Part shown: in pieces, positions 24,305-33,206 of the stretch
Layout of the letters: every line of letters starts with the position of its first letter
Numbering within the stretch: position 1 is the first letter of the stretch
Source of the DNA: Planctomycetota bacterium
GTDB lineage: Bacteria > Planctomycetota > Planctomycetia > Gemmatales > Gemmataceae
Length of the DNA stretch: 47,679 nt
Assembly (NCBI GenBank): GCA_021809185.1
Contig: JAKBAI010000012.1
Span: 1 to 47,679, forward strand
Direction of reading: 5' to 3'
The notes under the pieces: generated by a model
Seen by the model: only the letters and a program-made list of their open reading frames with translations
Told to the model about the DNA's origin: nothing
Databases searched by the model: none
Program-made: the position numbers and the translations under genes

Positions 24305-26539
24305 TTAATTGATGGTAATAGTCGTGAGGAAATCGTTATATTTCTTCAACTGTTCTTCGGTTTCCTTTTGCAAGACTTTGATCTGTTTTTGCAAATCGGT
24401 TATTTCTAATTCCTGTTCGTCAAACTTTGACAAATAGAGCTTGAAGGCTTTGCTTTCTTTGGGAAGTTCTCGGATATTTTTGCGTAAACGATCTTGATCT
24501 TTGTTGATGGTCTCAATGCGATCCGAATGAATTTTAAGTGTTTTCTTGTTTTCTTCCAAGATCGTCTTTAGTTTCATTGCTTCTTGGAGTTTCGCTTTGA
24601 GAGATTCGGGGGTATTGGTCGATTTAATAAAGACCTGGATCTGATCATCGCTAGTATTTGTGAGCTGATACGAAATCACTTGAGGAAATTCTTCTTCGAT
24701 TACATAGTTTTTTTTCTCCCCAGCTTTGACCGCTGTTAAGAATCGAAAAACTTTCGGAGTTTCTTCATCCGGTTTAGTATTGTCACCGACAAAATGAAAT
24801 CCAACATTTTTTCGATTGGGATATTCAATCAATAAGTTACGATCATGATCGCTTCGATTGGTTATCTGATAGGTCATAATCTCTTTGGTGACCTGTTCGC
24901 TATAAAGAACCCCTTTCGTCGCAGAGACTTTGGTTATTTTCGTGGTTTCTCGACTCGGTTTTTCGATAATTTCGGTGCCAAGGTCAAGAGCGTAAGAAAC
25001 AAGTCGAGATTCATTTTTTTGGACTTCTAAAATGCGGGTATCTCCAGCATAAGCAGAGCCATCGAAAACGGTAATCGGCCCTTGAGCCAGATTCATATCC
25101 GAGGTGTTTCGAAAGCGAATGCCGAGCTGAGGATGAGTAGTACGAGTTTTAGAACGGAAGATAGAAACACGAGAGCCTGTAATCTCCTTATTAATAATGG
25201 GCAGGAGTGCCGATTTTTGTCTCGGTAAGGATATTGGTTGTTTCAGTTGGTAAACAAAGCTATCGCCAAATTGTTCCGCAATCGCAGCGGATGGAGCAAT
25301 CCGTCCAACATCCATACTCTCGAATTCTATTCCTTTTACTTGCCCATTTTGGTTTAATCTACCTTGCAATGCGATATTATTTTGGGTTATTTGATTGTTC
25401 TGAATTTGTAATTGATTTTGGTTGAAATTACCTAAATTCCCCGCCATTCCCATCATCCCTCCTGCCATTCCTACAATTCCTCCCGCACTGTTCATTAGTT
25501 GTGGGGTAAAATTATTTTTTTGCAGACGAAGCCAGCGATCATTCATAAAACTGTTATCATAAGTAGGTGGTCGTAAACCGGCAAATAATTCAGGTTCCAC
25601 AATGGGGCGGACAATGTAAAGCGGGTTGTACATATCCATATTAAAGCTAATCGGTCGACCAGATATTAAACCGATTTTGATCTGATTCCAATCCTCATCG
25701 GTGCTATTTTCAACCACCGCCCAACCTTGCAAAAATGGGTTCCCTTTTTTCGGTAATACCAACCGATAACTGGTTTTCCAGATCGGATTCTCAACGACAT
25801 AACCGACATTGATTTTTCTTTTCCCCTCTCCAGTAAAATGCAAACTAACTACTTTTTTCTGGGCATCATGGGAGTGTGCGAGAGTATCTAGCGCTCGTCG
25901 CATTTCGTTTTCTAATTCAGGGTTAGAAAAGCGTATTCGAGCGATATCGAGGATTCTTACGGTGCGCATCCCTTCCTGGCACCAGAGATTGAGATATTCT
26001 ACCTTGAGGACTTTATCCTTTAGCGCATCTTCTTTTTCTTCAATTCCGATAATAGCCCCTTGAAGCGATCCAGGTTGCCCAGCAGCATTTGTTAATAGGG
26101 TAACTTCTATTTTTTCCCCCCGAGCTTGAGATAATATTTTCGCGAACGAAGGGGAACCATTCAAATTGATCGAATACGATTTCAGAGTGCGATCGAGAGG
26201 CTCGCGTGAATCATAGGTGATTGCCGATATTTTCCCCTGTTCAGTGCTATCTTCCAGTACCATCGATTTGATTAAATCGTTGACATCCTGTTCTGAAAAA
26301 GTCAGATCGACTCGAGCATCTCCCTGTATTTCTCCTGATCGTGTAAAATGACCAACTCCCGAATTGAAGAGTAATATCTTGGTAACAGGTAACAACTGCG
26401 AATGATGCAAAACTCCATTTTTCTCCATCGGATTGTCTGAGAGAGTTTTTGCTTTTGAATCGGGTTGCTGACGAATAAACGAGAAAATCAAACACAAACT
26501 CAATGCTATCGAAATTGACCAAAACGATTTTCGCATCAT
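24305..26539 (-). CDS. Exported DUF4139-domain protein
   Basis: Encodes 744 residues. The start is supported by GGAG seven bases upstream of paired ATGs. A signal peptide (SISIALSLCLIFSF) is followed by an N-terminal domain starting LLPVTKILLFNSGVGHF, a typical DUF4139-protein opening. The DUF4139 core includes INVGYVVENPIWKTSYRLVL (around 239-258) and later YAGDTRILEVQKNESRLVSY. A Gly/Met then Gln/Asn-rich insertion (about 353-400) interrupts it. The C-terminal 100 residues are a coiled coil (LKAKLQEAMKLKTILEENKK and onward). Related proteins (MuiA-like) have no established activity. The protein is probably periplasmic. Confidence 0.88.
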   Translation of the reverse strand: MMRKSFWSISIALSLCLIFSFIRQQPDSKAKTLSDNPMEKNGVLHHSQLLPVTKILLFNSGVGHFTRSGEIQGDARVDLTFSEQDVNDLIKSMVLEDSTEQGKISAITYDSREPLDRTLKSYSINLNGSPSFAKILSQARGEKIEVTLLTNAAGQPGSLQGAIIGIEEKEDALKDKVLKVEYLNLWCQEGMRTVRILDIARIRFSNPELENEMRRALDTLAHSHDAQKKVVSLHFTGEGKRKINVGYVVENPIWKTSYRLVLPKKGNPFLQGWAVVENSTDEDWNQIKIGLISGRPISFNMDMYNPLYIVRPIVEPELFAGLRPPTYDNSFMNDRWLRLQKNNFTPQLMNSAGGIVGMAGGMMGMAGNLGNFNQNQLQIQNNQITQNNIALQGRLNQNGQVKGIEFESMDVGRIAPSAAIAEQFGDSFVYQLKQPISLPRQKSALLPIINKEITGSRVSIFRSKTRTTHPQLGIRFRNTSDMNLAQGPITVFDGSAYAGDTRILEVQKNESRLVSYALDLGTEIIEKPSRETTKITKVSATKGVLYSEQVTKEIMTYQITNRSDHDRNLLIEYPNRKNVGFHFVGDNTKPDEETPKVFRFLTAVKAGEKKNYVIEEEFPQVISYQLTNTSDDQIQVFIKSTNTPESLKAKLQEAMKLKTILEENKKTLKIHSDRIETINKDQDRLRKNIRELPKESKAFKLYLSKFDEQELEITDLQKQIKVLQKETEEQLKKYNDFLTTITIN

Positions 26540-27164
26540 TGTTTCTCCAAAATAGAAAAGTTAAATTGATCTGCATTCAGAATTCTGCTTTTTAGATGAC
26601 AAATCAATCCTTGAGGGAAATTTCCCCAATACGTTTAAAACGATGGATGAAGTAAAAAGATTGAACTTTTTTCTGTTTTTTCGCCTCTCGAGTAAAATAT
26701 CAGTTTTTCACGATTGTCTGAAATTTATTTGACTCGAGAGGTTCTAAAGGATGATTCATTAAACTCTATTTTTGAGATTGGAAAGTTGATGGAGAGATCT
26801 GATTCAAGATCTATCGATTTTTAAGTTTGAGACTATGACCTTCCGGTATTAGGAAATGCCGGTGTTAGGCCAGTTTTATTTATTAGTTTTAAAGAAATCA
26901 AAAATTGGTCTCAGAACGGAGAAATTCGGCAAGTAGTGTAGTCGCTCATATTATATCGCCAAAGAGGGTAAAGAGAAAACAAGATAAGTGTTTTGCATTT
27001 TGAGGTTGTGAATTTTTCGATTTAGTTAGTGTATAAATTTTTAGTTTCGATGACTCGAGTATTAAAAAATTGATACATTCTCTGAACGATTTCTCTCGAA
27101 GCTTTCGGCACCAAAATATTTTTGAATTTCCTTCTCAGAGATGATTGCATTACGAACTTCGATC
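26540..27164. other. Intergenic stretch, 625 bp
   Basis: It contains a 10-bp inverted repeat (CCTCTCGAGT at 26684-26693 with ACTCGAGAGG at 26732-26741, 38-nt loop) and a short direct repeat CCGGTATTAGG/CCGGTGTTAGG near 26840-26870. No gene seen. Confidence 0.55.
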
Positions 27165-28949
27165 TCATTTTCCCCATTTATTGATAAAAGCTTTTATTGC
27201 AAAATTAAGGAAGAAAAGAGTTAAAGCGAGATTGATAAGACCAACAATGATAAAATTCAACTCTTCAAAATCGAGCGAAATCAGTTCGAAAACAACCCGG
27301 ATTGTTACGATCTCTAAGAAAAAATACAATATCAGGGTAAAGACCATCTTTGTAATTGCTTCTACTAAAGACAGAGAACGAACACTAGTCCAGATTCCTA
27401 TGGCCGTTATGCACATCATGTTCATGCTCCCAAAAAAGAGAAATACAATCAACCAGCTAAATGCTTCAGCTATGGCTCGACGGTTAGTTGTCTGGATGAA
27501 TATAATGCAAATGAAGCTTAAATTAACGAAGAGAAAATGATTTCTAAACTGGTACAGACATGCAAAATATCGATTGAGGATAAATCTCTTTCTTGAAATC
27601 GGAATCATTAACAAATCATCCAAAATATTCTTTTGATAATCTTGAACTAAACATACGGAACTCTTTATTGCTGCTAGAAAAAAAGTTGCAAATATAAAAA
27701 TAATCGTCATCAGCTCAAGCCCAAAGTTAAATTTTCTGTAATTATCTGTAATTTCAAAAGCGATTAAGAATATAATGCCAACAAGGATAAGCTTAACCCA
27801 GGAAGGAATTGATCGCACCGATTTAGCAATGGGATTCCTACTTTGTTGCAAATAGATATCGCGAAAAAAGATCGGATTTTCTAGTACGGTGATCGAGTTA
27901 AAGTCGAAATTTCTGCTCGGTCTTTTTTTGACTTCTATTTCGGATAATCCGAGATTTCCGTTCGAATCCTCGGATATTCTTGAGCTTATTTTTTCCTGAT
28001 TTTTGGAATCGAGCGGCTTTTTATCTTGCTCTTTTGATAATGGATTGCTTTTTTTGGGACTTAGATTTATTGTGATGGTCAAGTACTTCCATATCGATAA
28101 ACGACCTTCCGATTGAACTGATTTCCTTAACAAAGCTAAAGGGATAATCCAACCGATCGTGCCGAAAAGAACGTAAATCGAGGTAGAAAAGTAAACTGCT
28201 TTTAATAATGAATTCGTACTAGAGCGATATATTTCAGGATGTTCGATGATTATAGACATTGACATCATCATGGAAAACTGCTCAGCGATCGGAAAGTAAA
28301 GAATCTGGTCGCAGATCCAATTCGCAAGTCCCGTTTCGAGGAGTAAAATCGTTGAATAAGTGAAGAGCAAAGTCGCAAAAAAGCGTTTTGAAAGTATAGA
28401 CATCAAAACGGTAATACCGACAACTCCATACAAAAATAAGAAAACGAGGATATAGCCTATAATAATTAAAGTTAGATCGACCCCACCAAAAAATTCGATC
28501 ATCACTAAGACGGGGATTCCTGCGAGTAAAATAATTAGTCCCTGAAGGATTCGTGGTAACAGTTTACCACAAACAATTTCCCAAACAGATAAATCGGTGG
28601 TGAGGAGATATTCTAAAGTTCTACGATCCCGCTCTTCAGAGATCGTACCAGCAATGATGCTCGGAAATGCGAAAGCAATCACCAAAAAATTTCCAAAAAT
28701 GCACAGACGAAATAATCTTTCCCCAAACCGAACCGATTGATTGATCGATTCTATCTCTTGATTGCCATTTTCTATTTGATCAAACAAGATAATAAAAACG
28801 ATGATGCTTGGTAAAGCAAGTCGCAACACAAATCCAGATATTTTTCGAAAGGCACGTAGCATTTCAAAATAAAAAACTGGACCTAGAATCTCCAACGTCT
28901 TTTGAAATAGCGAACCGATTTTGCTTGTTTCCGTAGATAAGTCGTTCAT
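27165..28949 (-). CDS. ABC-2 type transporter permease
   Basis: Encodes 594 residues with about twelve hydrophobic segments in two halves, separated by a charged loop (about 300-365). The first half carries the ABC-2 signature: SIIAGTISEERDRRTLEYLL, then TTDLSVWEIVCGKLLPRI, which is the helix-loop that contacts the ATPase. The second half contains a related LVQDYQKNILDDLLMIPISR segment (about 441-460), suggesting a fused pair of permease halves. It works in the inner membrane; the substrate is unknown. No ATP-binding subunit is encoded next to it in the window. A decayed copy of its C-terminal part lies upstream. Confidence 0.88.
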   Translation of the reverse strand: MNDLSTETSKIGSLFQKTLEILGPVFYFEMLRAFRKISGFVLRLALPSIIVFIILFDQIENGNQEIESINQSVRFGERLFRLCIFGNFLVIAFAFPSIIAGTISEERDRRTLEYLLTTDLSVWEIVCGKLLPRILQGLIILLAGIPVLVMIEFFGGVDLTLIIIGYILVFLFLYGVVGITVLMSILSKRFFATLLFTYSTILLLETGLANWICDQILYFPIAEQFSMMMSMSIIIEHPEIYRSSTNSLLKAVYFSTSIYVLFGTIGWIIPLALLRKSVQSEGRLSIWKYLTITINLSPKKSNPLSKEQDKKPLDSKNQEKISSRISEDSNGNLGLSEIEVKKRPSRNFDFNSITVLENPIFFRDIYLQQSRNPIAKSVRSIPSWVKLILVGIIFLIAFEITDNYRKFNFGLELMTIIFIFATFFLAAIKSSVCLVQDYQKNILDDLLMIPISRKRFILNRYFACLYQFRNHFLFVNLSFICIIFIQTTNRRAIAEAFSWLIVFLFFGSMNMMCITAIGIWTSVRSLSLVEAITKMVFTLILYFFLEIVTIRVVFELISLDFEELNFIIVGLINLALTLFFLNFAIKAFINKWGK

Positions 28950-29110
28950 TTTATATCCTGATGATCGATTCTCGCTCGCTGCTATACTATATCTGTTACA
29001 GTATCTCTGCTATACTATCTCTTCATTTCGATTGTCATGCTCATTTATGCTATGGAGCTTTTGAAAAATTCCGCTATCCCCCCGATCGGAATTAATAATA
29101 TCAAGATTGT
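28950..29110. other. Permease upstream region with direct repeats
   Basis: Two copies of CTGCTATACTAT (near 28979 and 29007) lie 30-70 bp upstream of the permease start. On the minus strand they read ATAGTATAGCAG and contain TATA-like boxes, so they may be promoter or operator elements. Confidence 0.35.
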
Positions 29111-29440
29111 AATCTCTCATTTTCTCGATCTTGTCAGCAAAAGCAGTTATAACAAGATTAAGAATGAAAATAGTTGAGCTTAAGTTTAATAAGACCGACT
29201 ACCATTAAACTTTATTTCTCATCCTAGATGCAAAGTCTCTCGAAGCCGTCCTGGAGGTAAGAATACGTTACGAAATCAAAGGGAAACATCAATATTTGGT
29301 ACAAGAAGCTTTTTGTAATCGCCTCTACTAATGATATGGAACGAACATAAGTCTAGATTCCTGTTACTGTTATGAACAAGATGTCGATGATTGATAATTC
29401 GAGAACTAAAATCAACCGATCCGAACAAAAATAAGAAAAC
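29111..29440 (-). pseudogene. Remnant of a tandem permease copy
   Basis: The minus-strand translation in shifting frames matches the last about 94 residues of the permease at 27165-28949. Pieces seen: VFLFLFGSVDF versus VFLFFGSMNM; then (29311-29385) ILFITVTGI-stop-TYVRSISLVEAITK versus MCITAIGIWTSVRSLSLVEAITK, with a TAG at 29353-29355 replacing Trp; and (29121-29159) NLVITAFADKIEK versus NFAIKAFINKWGK. At least two frameshifts and one stop are present and the N-terminal part is gone. It is therefore an inactive tandem duplicate. Confidence 0.85.
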
Positions 29441-29708
29441 TGAAATTCGAGATTCATGTTTCTGAGTAAATCGCAATTCACCTAGTTTGAGTTGAGGATG
29501 TTCCAACATCTTTCTTGTATAACAGCAAGCAACTTTCCAAAGCAAGGATCATACTCTCATTCATTATATAGCTATTACAGAACAGAAATGTTAATTGATT
29601 TTATTCTTGGAATTGAAGGAACTTTCACACTTAAAGTCCAGAATGTTCTGAATGCTTTTTTAAAATCTTAGTGATGAAAACGAAAGAAGATAGAATCAGG
29701 TATTGAAA

Positions 29709-30929
29709 ATGAATCGATTTCGAGGAAAATATCGGAAATTGGCTAGAATTCATCAAATAGAAAATAAAAGGGGAATACCCATCAACGTAAGAGATGAATA
29801 TTTCATGGATGTGGCGTTGCAGCTCGGCGAGAGAGGGCGGGGTGGAGTAGAACCAAACCCAGTAGTTGGTGCCGTTATCGTCAAAAATGACCGGATCATT
29901 GGGGAAGGTTGGCATCAACATTATGGTCAAGCTCATGCAGAAATAATGGCTCTGAACGATGTTGTCAATAGGGGGATCGATAGTTGTTCTGGCTCGACGC
30001 TTTATGTAACGCTAGAACCCTGTTGCCATTATGGGAAAACCCCTCCTTGTACCGATGCCATTATTCAGGCCAGGATTGAAAGAGTGGTAGTTGCTATCAA
30101 GGATCCATTCCCGCAGGTAGCTGGGAAAGGGATTGCCAAACTGCTCGCTCATTCAATTCTGGTGGATGTAGGAGTATGCGCTGAGAAGGCAAAAAGACAA
30201 AATGCCCCATTTTTCAAGAGAGTTACTCAAAAAAAAACATATGTTCATGCTAAATGGGCCATGAGTCTGGATGGCAAAATCGCTACATCAAGTGGGAACT
30301 CTCAATGGATTTCTAGCCCGGATTCTCGTGAAATGGTGCATCAGCTTCGTGAAAAAATGGACGCAATTCTAGTTGGCGCTGTAACTTTAATCACGGATGA
30401 CCCTTTGTTGACCCCACGTCCTAAATCACCAAAATTTCCGAATAAAAAACTGGCTCGATTCGTTCTCACTTCTGGGAATCGTCCCTTGCCCATAAACTGT
30501 AAACTGATGCAAACGCTAGATCAGGGTAGTGTTTACTTTATCGTTCCGAAGGGGAATTCGATCGCCGAAAGAGAGATAATTCAATCAAAAGGGGGACAGA
30601 TATTGGAAATCCCTAGCAATAACACGGGTGGGGTCGAAATCCCTATTTTGCTCAGGGAACTCGCGCAGCTCGGCATTACGAATTTAATGGTGGAAGGGGG
30701 AGCCGAAGTTCTCGGTTCGTTCCACGATGCCCGTTCCATCGATGAATGCCATATTTTTATTGCCCCGAAGATTATTGGTGGTCGACAAGCTTATCCCGCG
30801 ATCGGTGGAGTGGGAAATGCTTTTGTGTCCCAAAGTGCGGTTTTGGAGGATTCTACTTTTCAACGATTAGAGAACGATATTTATTGTCATGGCTATTTAA
30901 AGTTCAACAGTGAAAAGGATTCGGTATAG
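29709..30929 (+). CDS. ribD: RibD, riboflavin deaminase/reductase
   Basis: About 406 residues; the ATG at 29709 is preferred over the in-frame TTG at 29703. The deaminase domain has the zinc site HAE (76-78) and PCCHYGKTPPC (104-114), giving His76, Cys105 and Cys114 as ligands and Glu78 as the proton shuttle. The C-terminal reductase domain starts near VHAKWAMSLDGKIA and includes LVGAVTLITDDPLLTPR and LMVEGGAEVLGSF. It catalyses the second and third steps of riboflavin synthesis from the GTP branch. No other rib genes are adjacent. The first about 28 residues form a basic extension beyond the usual start. Confidence 0.96.
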   Translation: MNRFRGKYRKLARIHQIENKRGIPINVRDEYFMDVALQLGERGRGGVEPNPVVGAVIVKNDRIIGEGWHQHYGQAHAEIMALNDVVNRGIDSCSGSTLYVTLEPCCHYGKTPPCTDAIIQARIERVVVAIKDPFPQVAGKGIAKLLAHSILVDVGVCAEKAKRQNAPFFKRVTQKKTYVHAKWAMSLDGKIATSSGNSQWISSPDSREMVHQLREKMDAILVGAVTLITDDPLLTPRPKSPKFPNKKLARFVLTSGNRPLPINCKLMQTLDQGSVYFIVPKGNSIAEREIIQSKGGQILEIPSNNTGGVEIPILLRELAQLGITNLMVEGGAEVLGSFHDARSIDECHIFIAPKIIGGRQAYPAIGGVGNAFVSQSAVLEDSTFQRLENDIYCHGYLKFNSEKDSV

Positions 30930-31045
30930 ATCCCGAAACGGTGTTCTCTCTCTGACTTTTGTCCTAATATTGTCTAAGCAACAAACAATAGGGACAGTTC
31001 AAAATCGGTTGCAGTTCTAATGATCGCAATTGCTGTGAATAAACT

Positions 31046-32764
31046 TTATAAGGTTTTCAGATATTCGATCAACTCCATTACTTCATTTTCGGATAGATCG
31101 TCTCCATAGGTATGCCCTTGATTGGAGTGGCCGGATTGGCGTGTATCATAGATTTTCCGTGCTTCAATTGGCGCGGTAGGTTTGATATAATCCGCAGAGA
31201 GTTTTTGATATTTCCACCCCATTTTAATCGGGTCATAATCGGTTTCGGCTGTCTGATAAGATCGAGTGAAGATTTTAGGTCTCTTGTTCGAACGCAAAAC
31301 TTCATAAACTGTAGGAACTGATCCGTTGTGTAAATAGGGAGCGGTTGCCCATAGCCCATCGAGAGGCGGGGCTTGATAACCTTTGGACACCATTGATACA
31401 TCGCCATCCAAAAACCAACCAGTTCTTTCTTTGGCAAACCAAGATTTGTTGTAATAGTGTACAAATTCGACCGGAATCCCTTCATATCGGCGGCGATCGG
31501 TGCCAATTTCATCGATCGGAATAATCTTGTTGGGATAGGTCCAGTTGTCATCGTAGGTGCCGTGGCATTTGGCGCAATGCTCCACAAAAAGCTTTTTCCC
31601 TTTATTAGCTAATTCGGAATTGATAGGCAAAGGGTATTTGGGGGCTTGCAAAGTCATCAGATAATCGCTAATGGCCTGGAAATCTTTTTCCGCTTTGACA
31701 AATTGATCTCTCGAGGTTAGCGGGGTCATCATGAATTGCATCTTGGAACGTACCGAACGGGCAGAAGCTCCTGCGGTATAATACATTGTTTTTTTCTTTT
31801 TGAGCAACCACCAAGCAGGAACATCTTCACACAGATCGTCGTTTACTTTTAATGGAAGAGGATGTTCCCGTGTAAAATTGAGATCGCTATCGCGGAATCG
31901 TAGTAGATAAACAGCCATTGCTGCTGCTTCGGAGGTTCCGCGTGTGGTACTGAATCGAAACGGTAAACGGGGGTTTCGATTATCCGCTGCCGTCAACTCT
32001 TCGAATAGTGCATGAACATCCCCTGTTGAATTCCCCATGCCGACATAACTTTTTCCAAAAATGGAACCACTATGGCAAACCATACAATCGACAGAAATTC
32101 CGTTGATTAATAAAAATTGATTGTATCTCAAACCCATGGGTAAATTGTTGTTCGGATAAGGCGCTTCATGTAAACCGTAACGCTCGCGAAACTGTTTTTC
32201 GAAATCGATCGGTTTTTTATTCAGACCCCAAACTTTCCAGATATTCTTATAAGCACTCGCTTTCCATGCAGGAAGAATGAAGGATTTCCCCTCTAATAAT
32301 TTCTTACCCGGATGCTCCTCAATATTGAGCTCTTTATCATTGAGCTCTTTATCGAGCTTTTCATTGATCTTCTCATTGGTTGAATTATTCTTGATCTCCC
32401 TTGGAGTCGTTTTTACTATCGCTTTATTTTGATTATCTAATTTGTTTTTATAACTCAATCCAAAATGATCTTTGGATCCTAGGTTCGAATTATTTTCAGC
32501 TCCTGATGGGTAATGATCGAGTGATTCATTTGAATCTGATAGTTTATTATGATCGCTAGAATTTGTTGAGGTTTGATTCTTCGCGTTCGCTTGGAGGTGA
32601 TTGAGTATTTTCTCCTGAATGAATAAGGATTTCCACCACGAAAAAGATTTTACGGGTGTATAAGTGACAACGATTAATAAGATCCCAGTGAAGATCAAAC
32701 AACATCTATTAAACTTAGATCTATTTTTTTGCTTTTCCATTCTTAATCGAAATCTCAATTTCAT
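31046..32764 (-). CDS. Membrane-anchored dihaem c-type cytochrome
   Basis: About 572 residues from the ATG at 32762-32764; a GTG at 32779 is the alternative. An N-terminal hydrophobic helix (CCLIFTGILLIVVTY) anchors or exports it. Residues about 50-150 are an Asn/Lys/Ser/Glu-rich linker. Haem sites are CMVCH (about 227-231) and CAKCH (about 397-401). The motif PPLDGLWATAPYLHNGSVPT near the C-terminus is typical of dihaem cytochrome c peroxidase/RoxA-like proteins and positions a loop near the haem. It probably works in the periplasm in electron transfer or an oxidative reaction; the substrate is unknown. No redox partner gene is nearby. Confidence 0.88.
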   Translation of the reverse strand: MKLRFRLRMEKQKNRSKFNRCCLIFTGILLIVVTYTPVKSFSWWKSLFIQEKILNHLQANAKNQTSTNSSDHNKLSDSNESLDHYPSGAENNSNLGSKDHFGLSYKNKLDNQNKAIVKTTPREIKNNSTNEKINEKLDKELNDKELNIEEHPGKKLLEGKSFILPAWKASAYKNIWKVWGLNKKPIDFEKQFRERYGLHEAPYPNNNLPMGLRYNQFLLINGISVDCMVCHSGSIFGKSYVGMGNSTGDVHALFEELTAADNRNPRLPFRFSTTRGTSEAAAMAVYLLRFRDSDLNFTREHPLPLKVNDDLCEDVPAWWLLKKKKTMYYTAGASARSVRSKMQFMMTPLTSRDQFVKAEKDFQAISDYLMTLQAPKYPLPINSELANKGKKLFVEHCAKCHGTYDDNWTYPNKIIPIDEIGTDRRRYEGIPVEFVHYYNKSWFAKERTGWFLDGDVSMVSKGYQAPPLDGLWATAPYLHNGSVPTVYEVLRSNKRPKIFTRSYQTAETDYDPIKMGWKYQKLSADYIKPTAPIEARKIYDTRQSGHSNQGHTYGDDLSENEVMELIEYLKTL

Positions 32765-33206
32765 AGGGTAATTTTTCACTCTCCACTTTTATTTTAGTCA
32801 AGTATTCCCAAAAAAATCATTTACTTTGTTAAAATCTTTCGTTTTGAGCAGGATTTTTTAATTCTGAGGAAAACTGTCTGGGGATCTTAAAAAATTGGTC
32901 TGCTGAATGGGAATCCGAGATCTGATTTAAATTGGGTGATTTTAGTAAATGATTTTTGCTGATTCCGAATTGTTTTTTTACATAGTAATCTTCAAAGTTT
33001 AGCGATTTCATGGGGAAAAGGGATCGATCTTATAGCAAATCCTAAACGAATAGAGGAAATATTCCTTGAACCGAATTAAAACAATTTCAAAAAAATGAAT
33101 AATTTCGCAGAATTGGTAGTTGCTGATTGTTTGAAGATTGCTTAGAATAAATAAATCCTACCTGGTATATTTTTAACAAACTTTAAACGAATGGAGATTC
33201 TCTCCC
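32765..33206. other. Intergenic stretch, 442 bp
   Basis: Between a minus-strand and a plus-strand gene. A 60-codon minus-strand frame (32829-33011) starts with ATG but lacks a ribosome site and motif and is not called. No repeat seen. Confidence 0.5.

Noticed and set aside
27145-27540. 131-codon Lys/Arg/Ile-rich plus-strand frame
   Set aside because: It is antisense to the permease C-terminus, and the permease has clear membrane segments and a family signature.
29276-29545. 89-codon minus-strand frame
   Set aside because: It runs through the permease pseudogene in the wrong frame for most of its length; the similarity to the permease is in other frames.
32829-33011. 60-codon minus-strand frame starting with ATG
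   Set aside because: No ribosome site, no motif; possible but not supportable.
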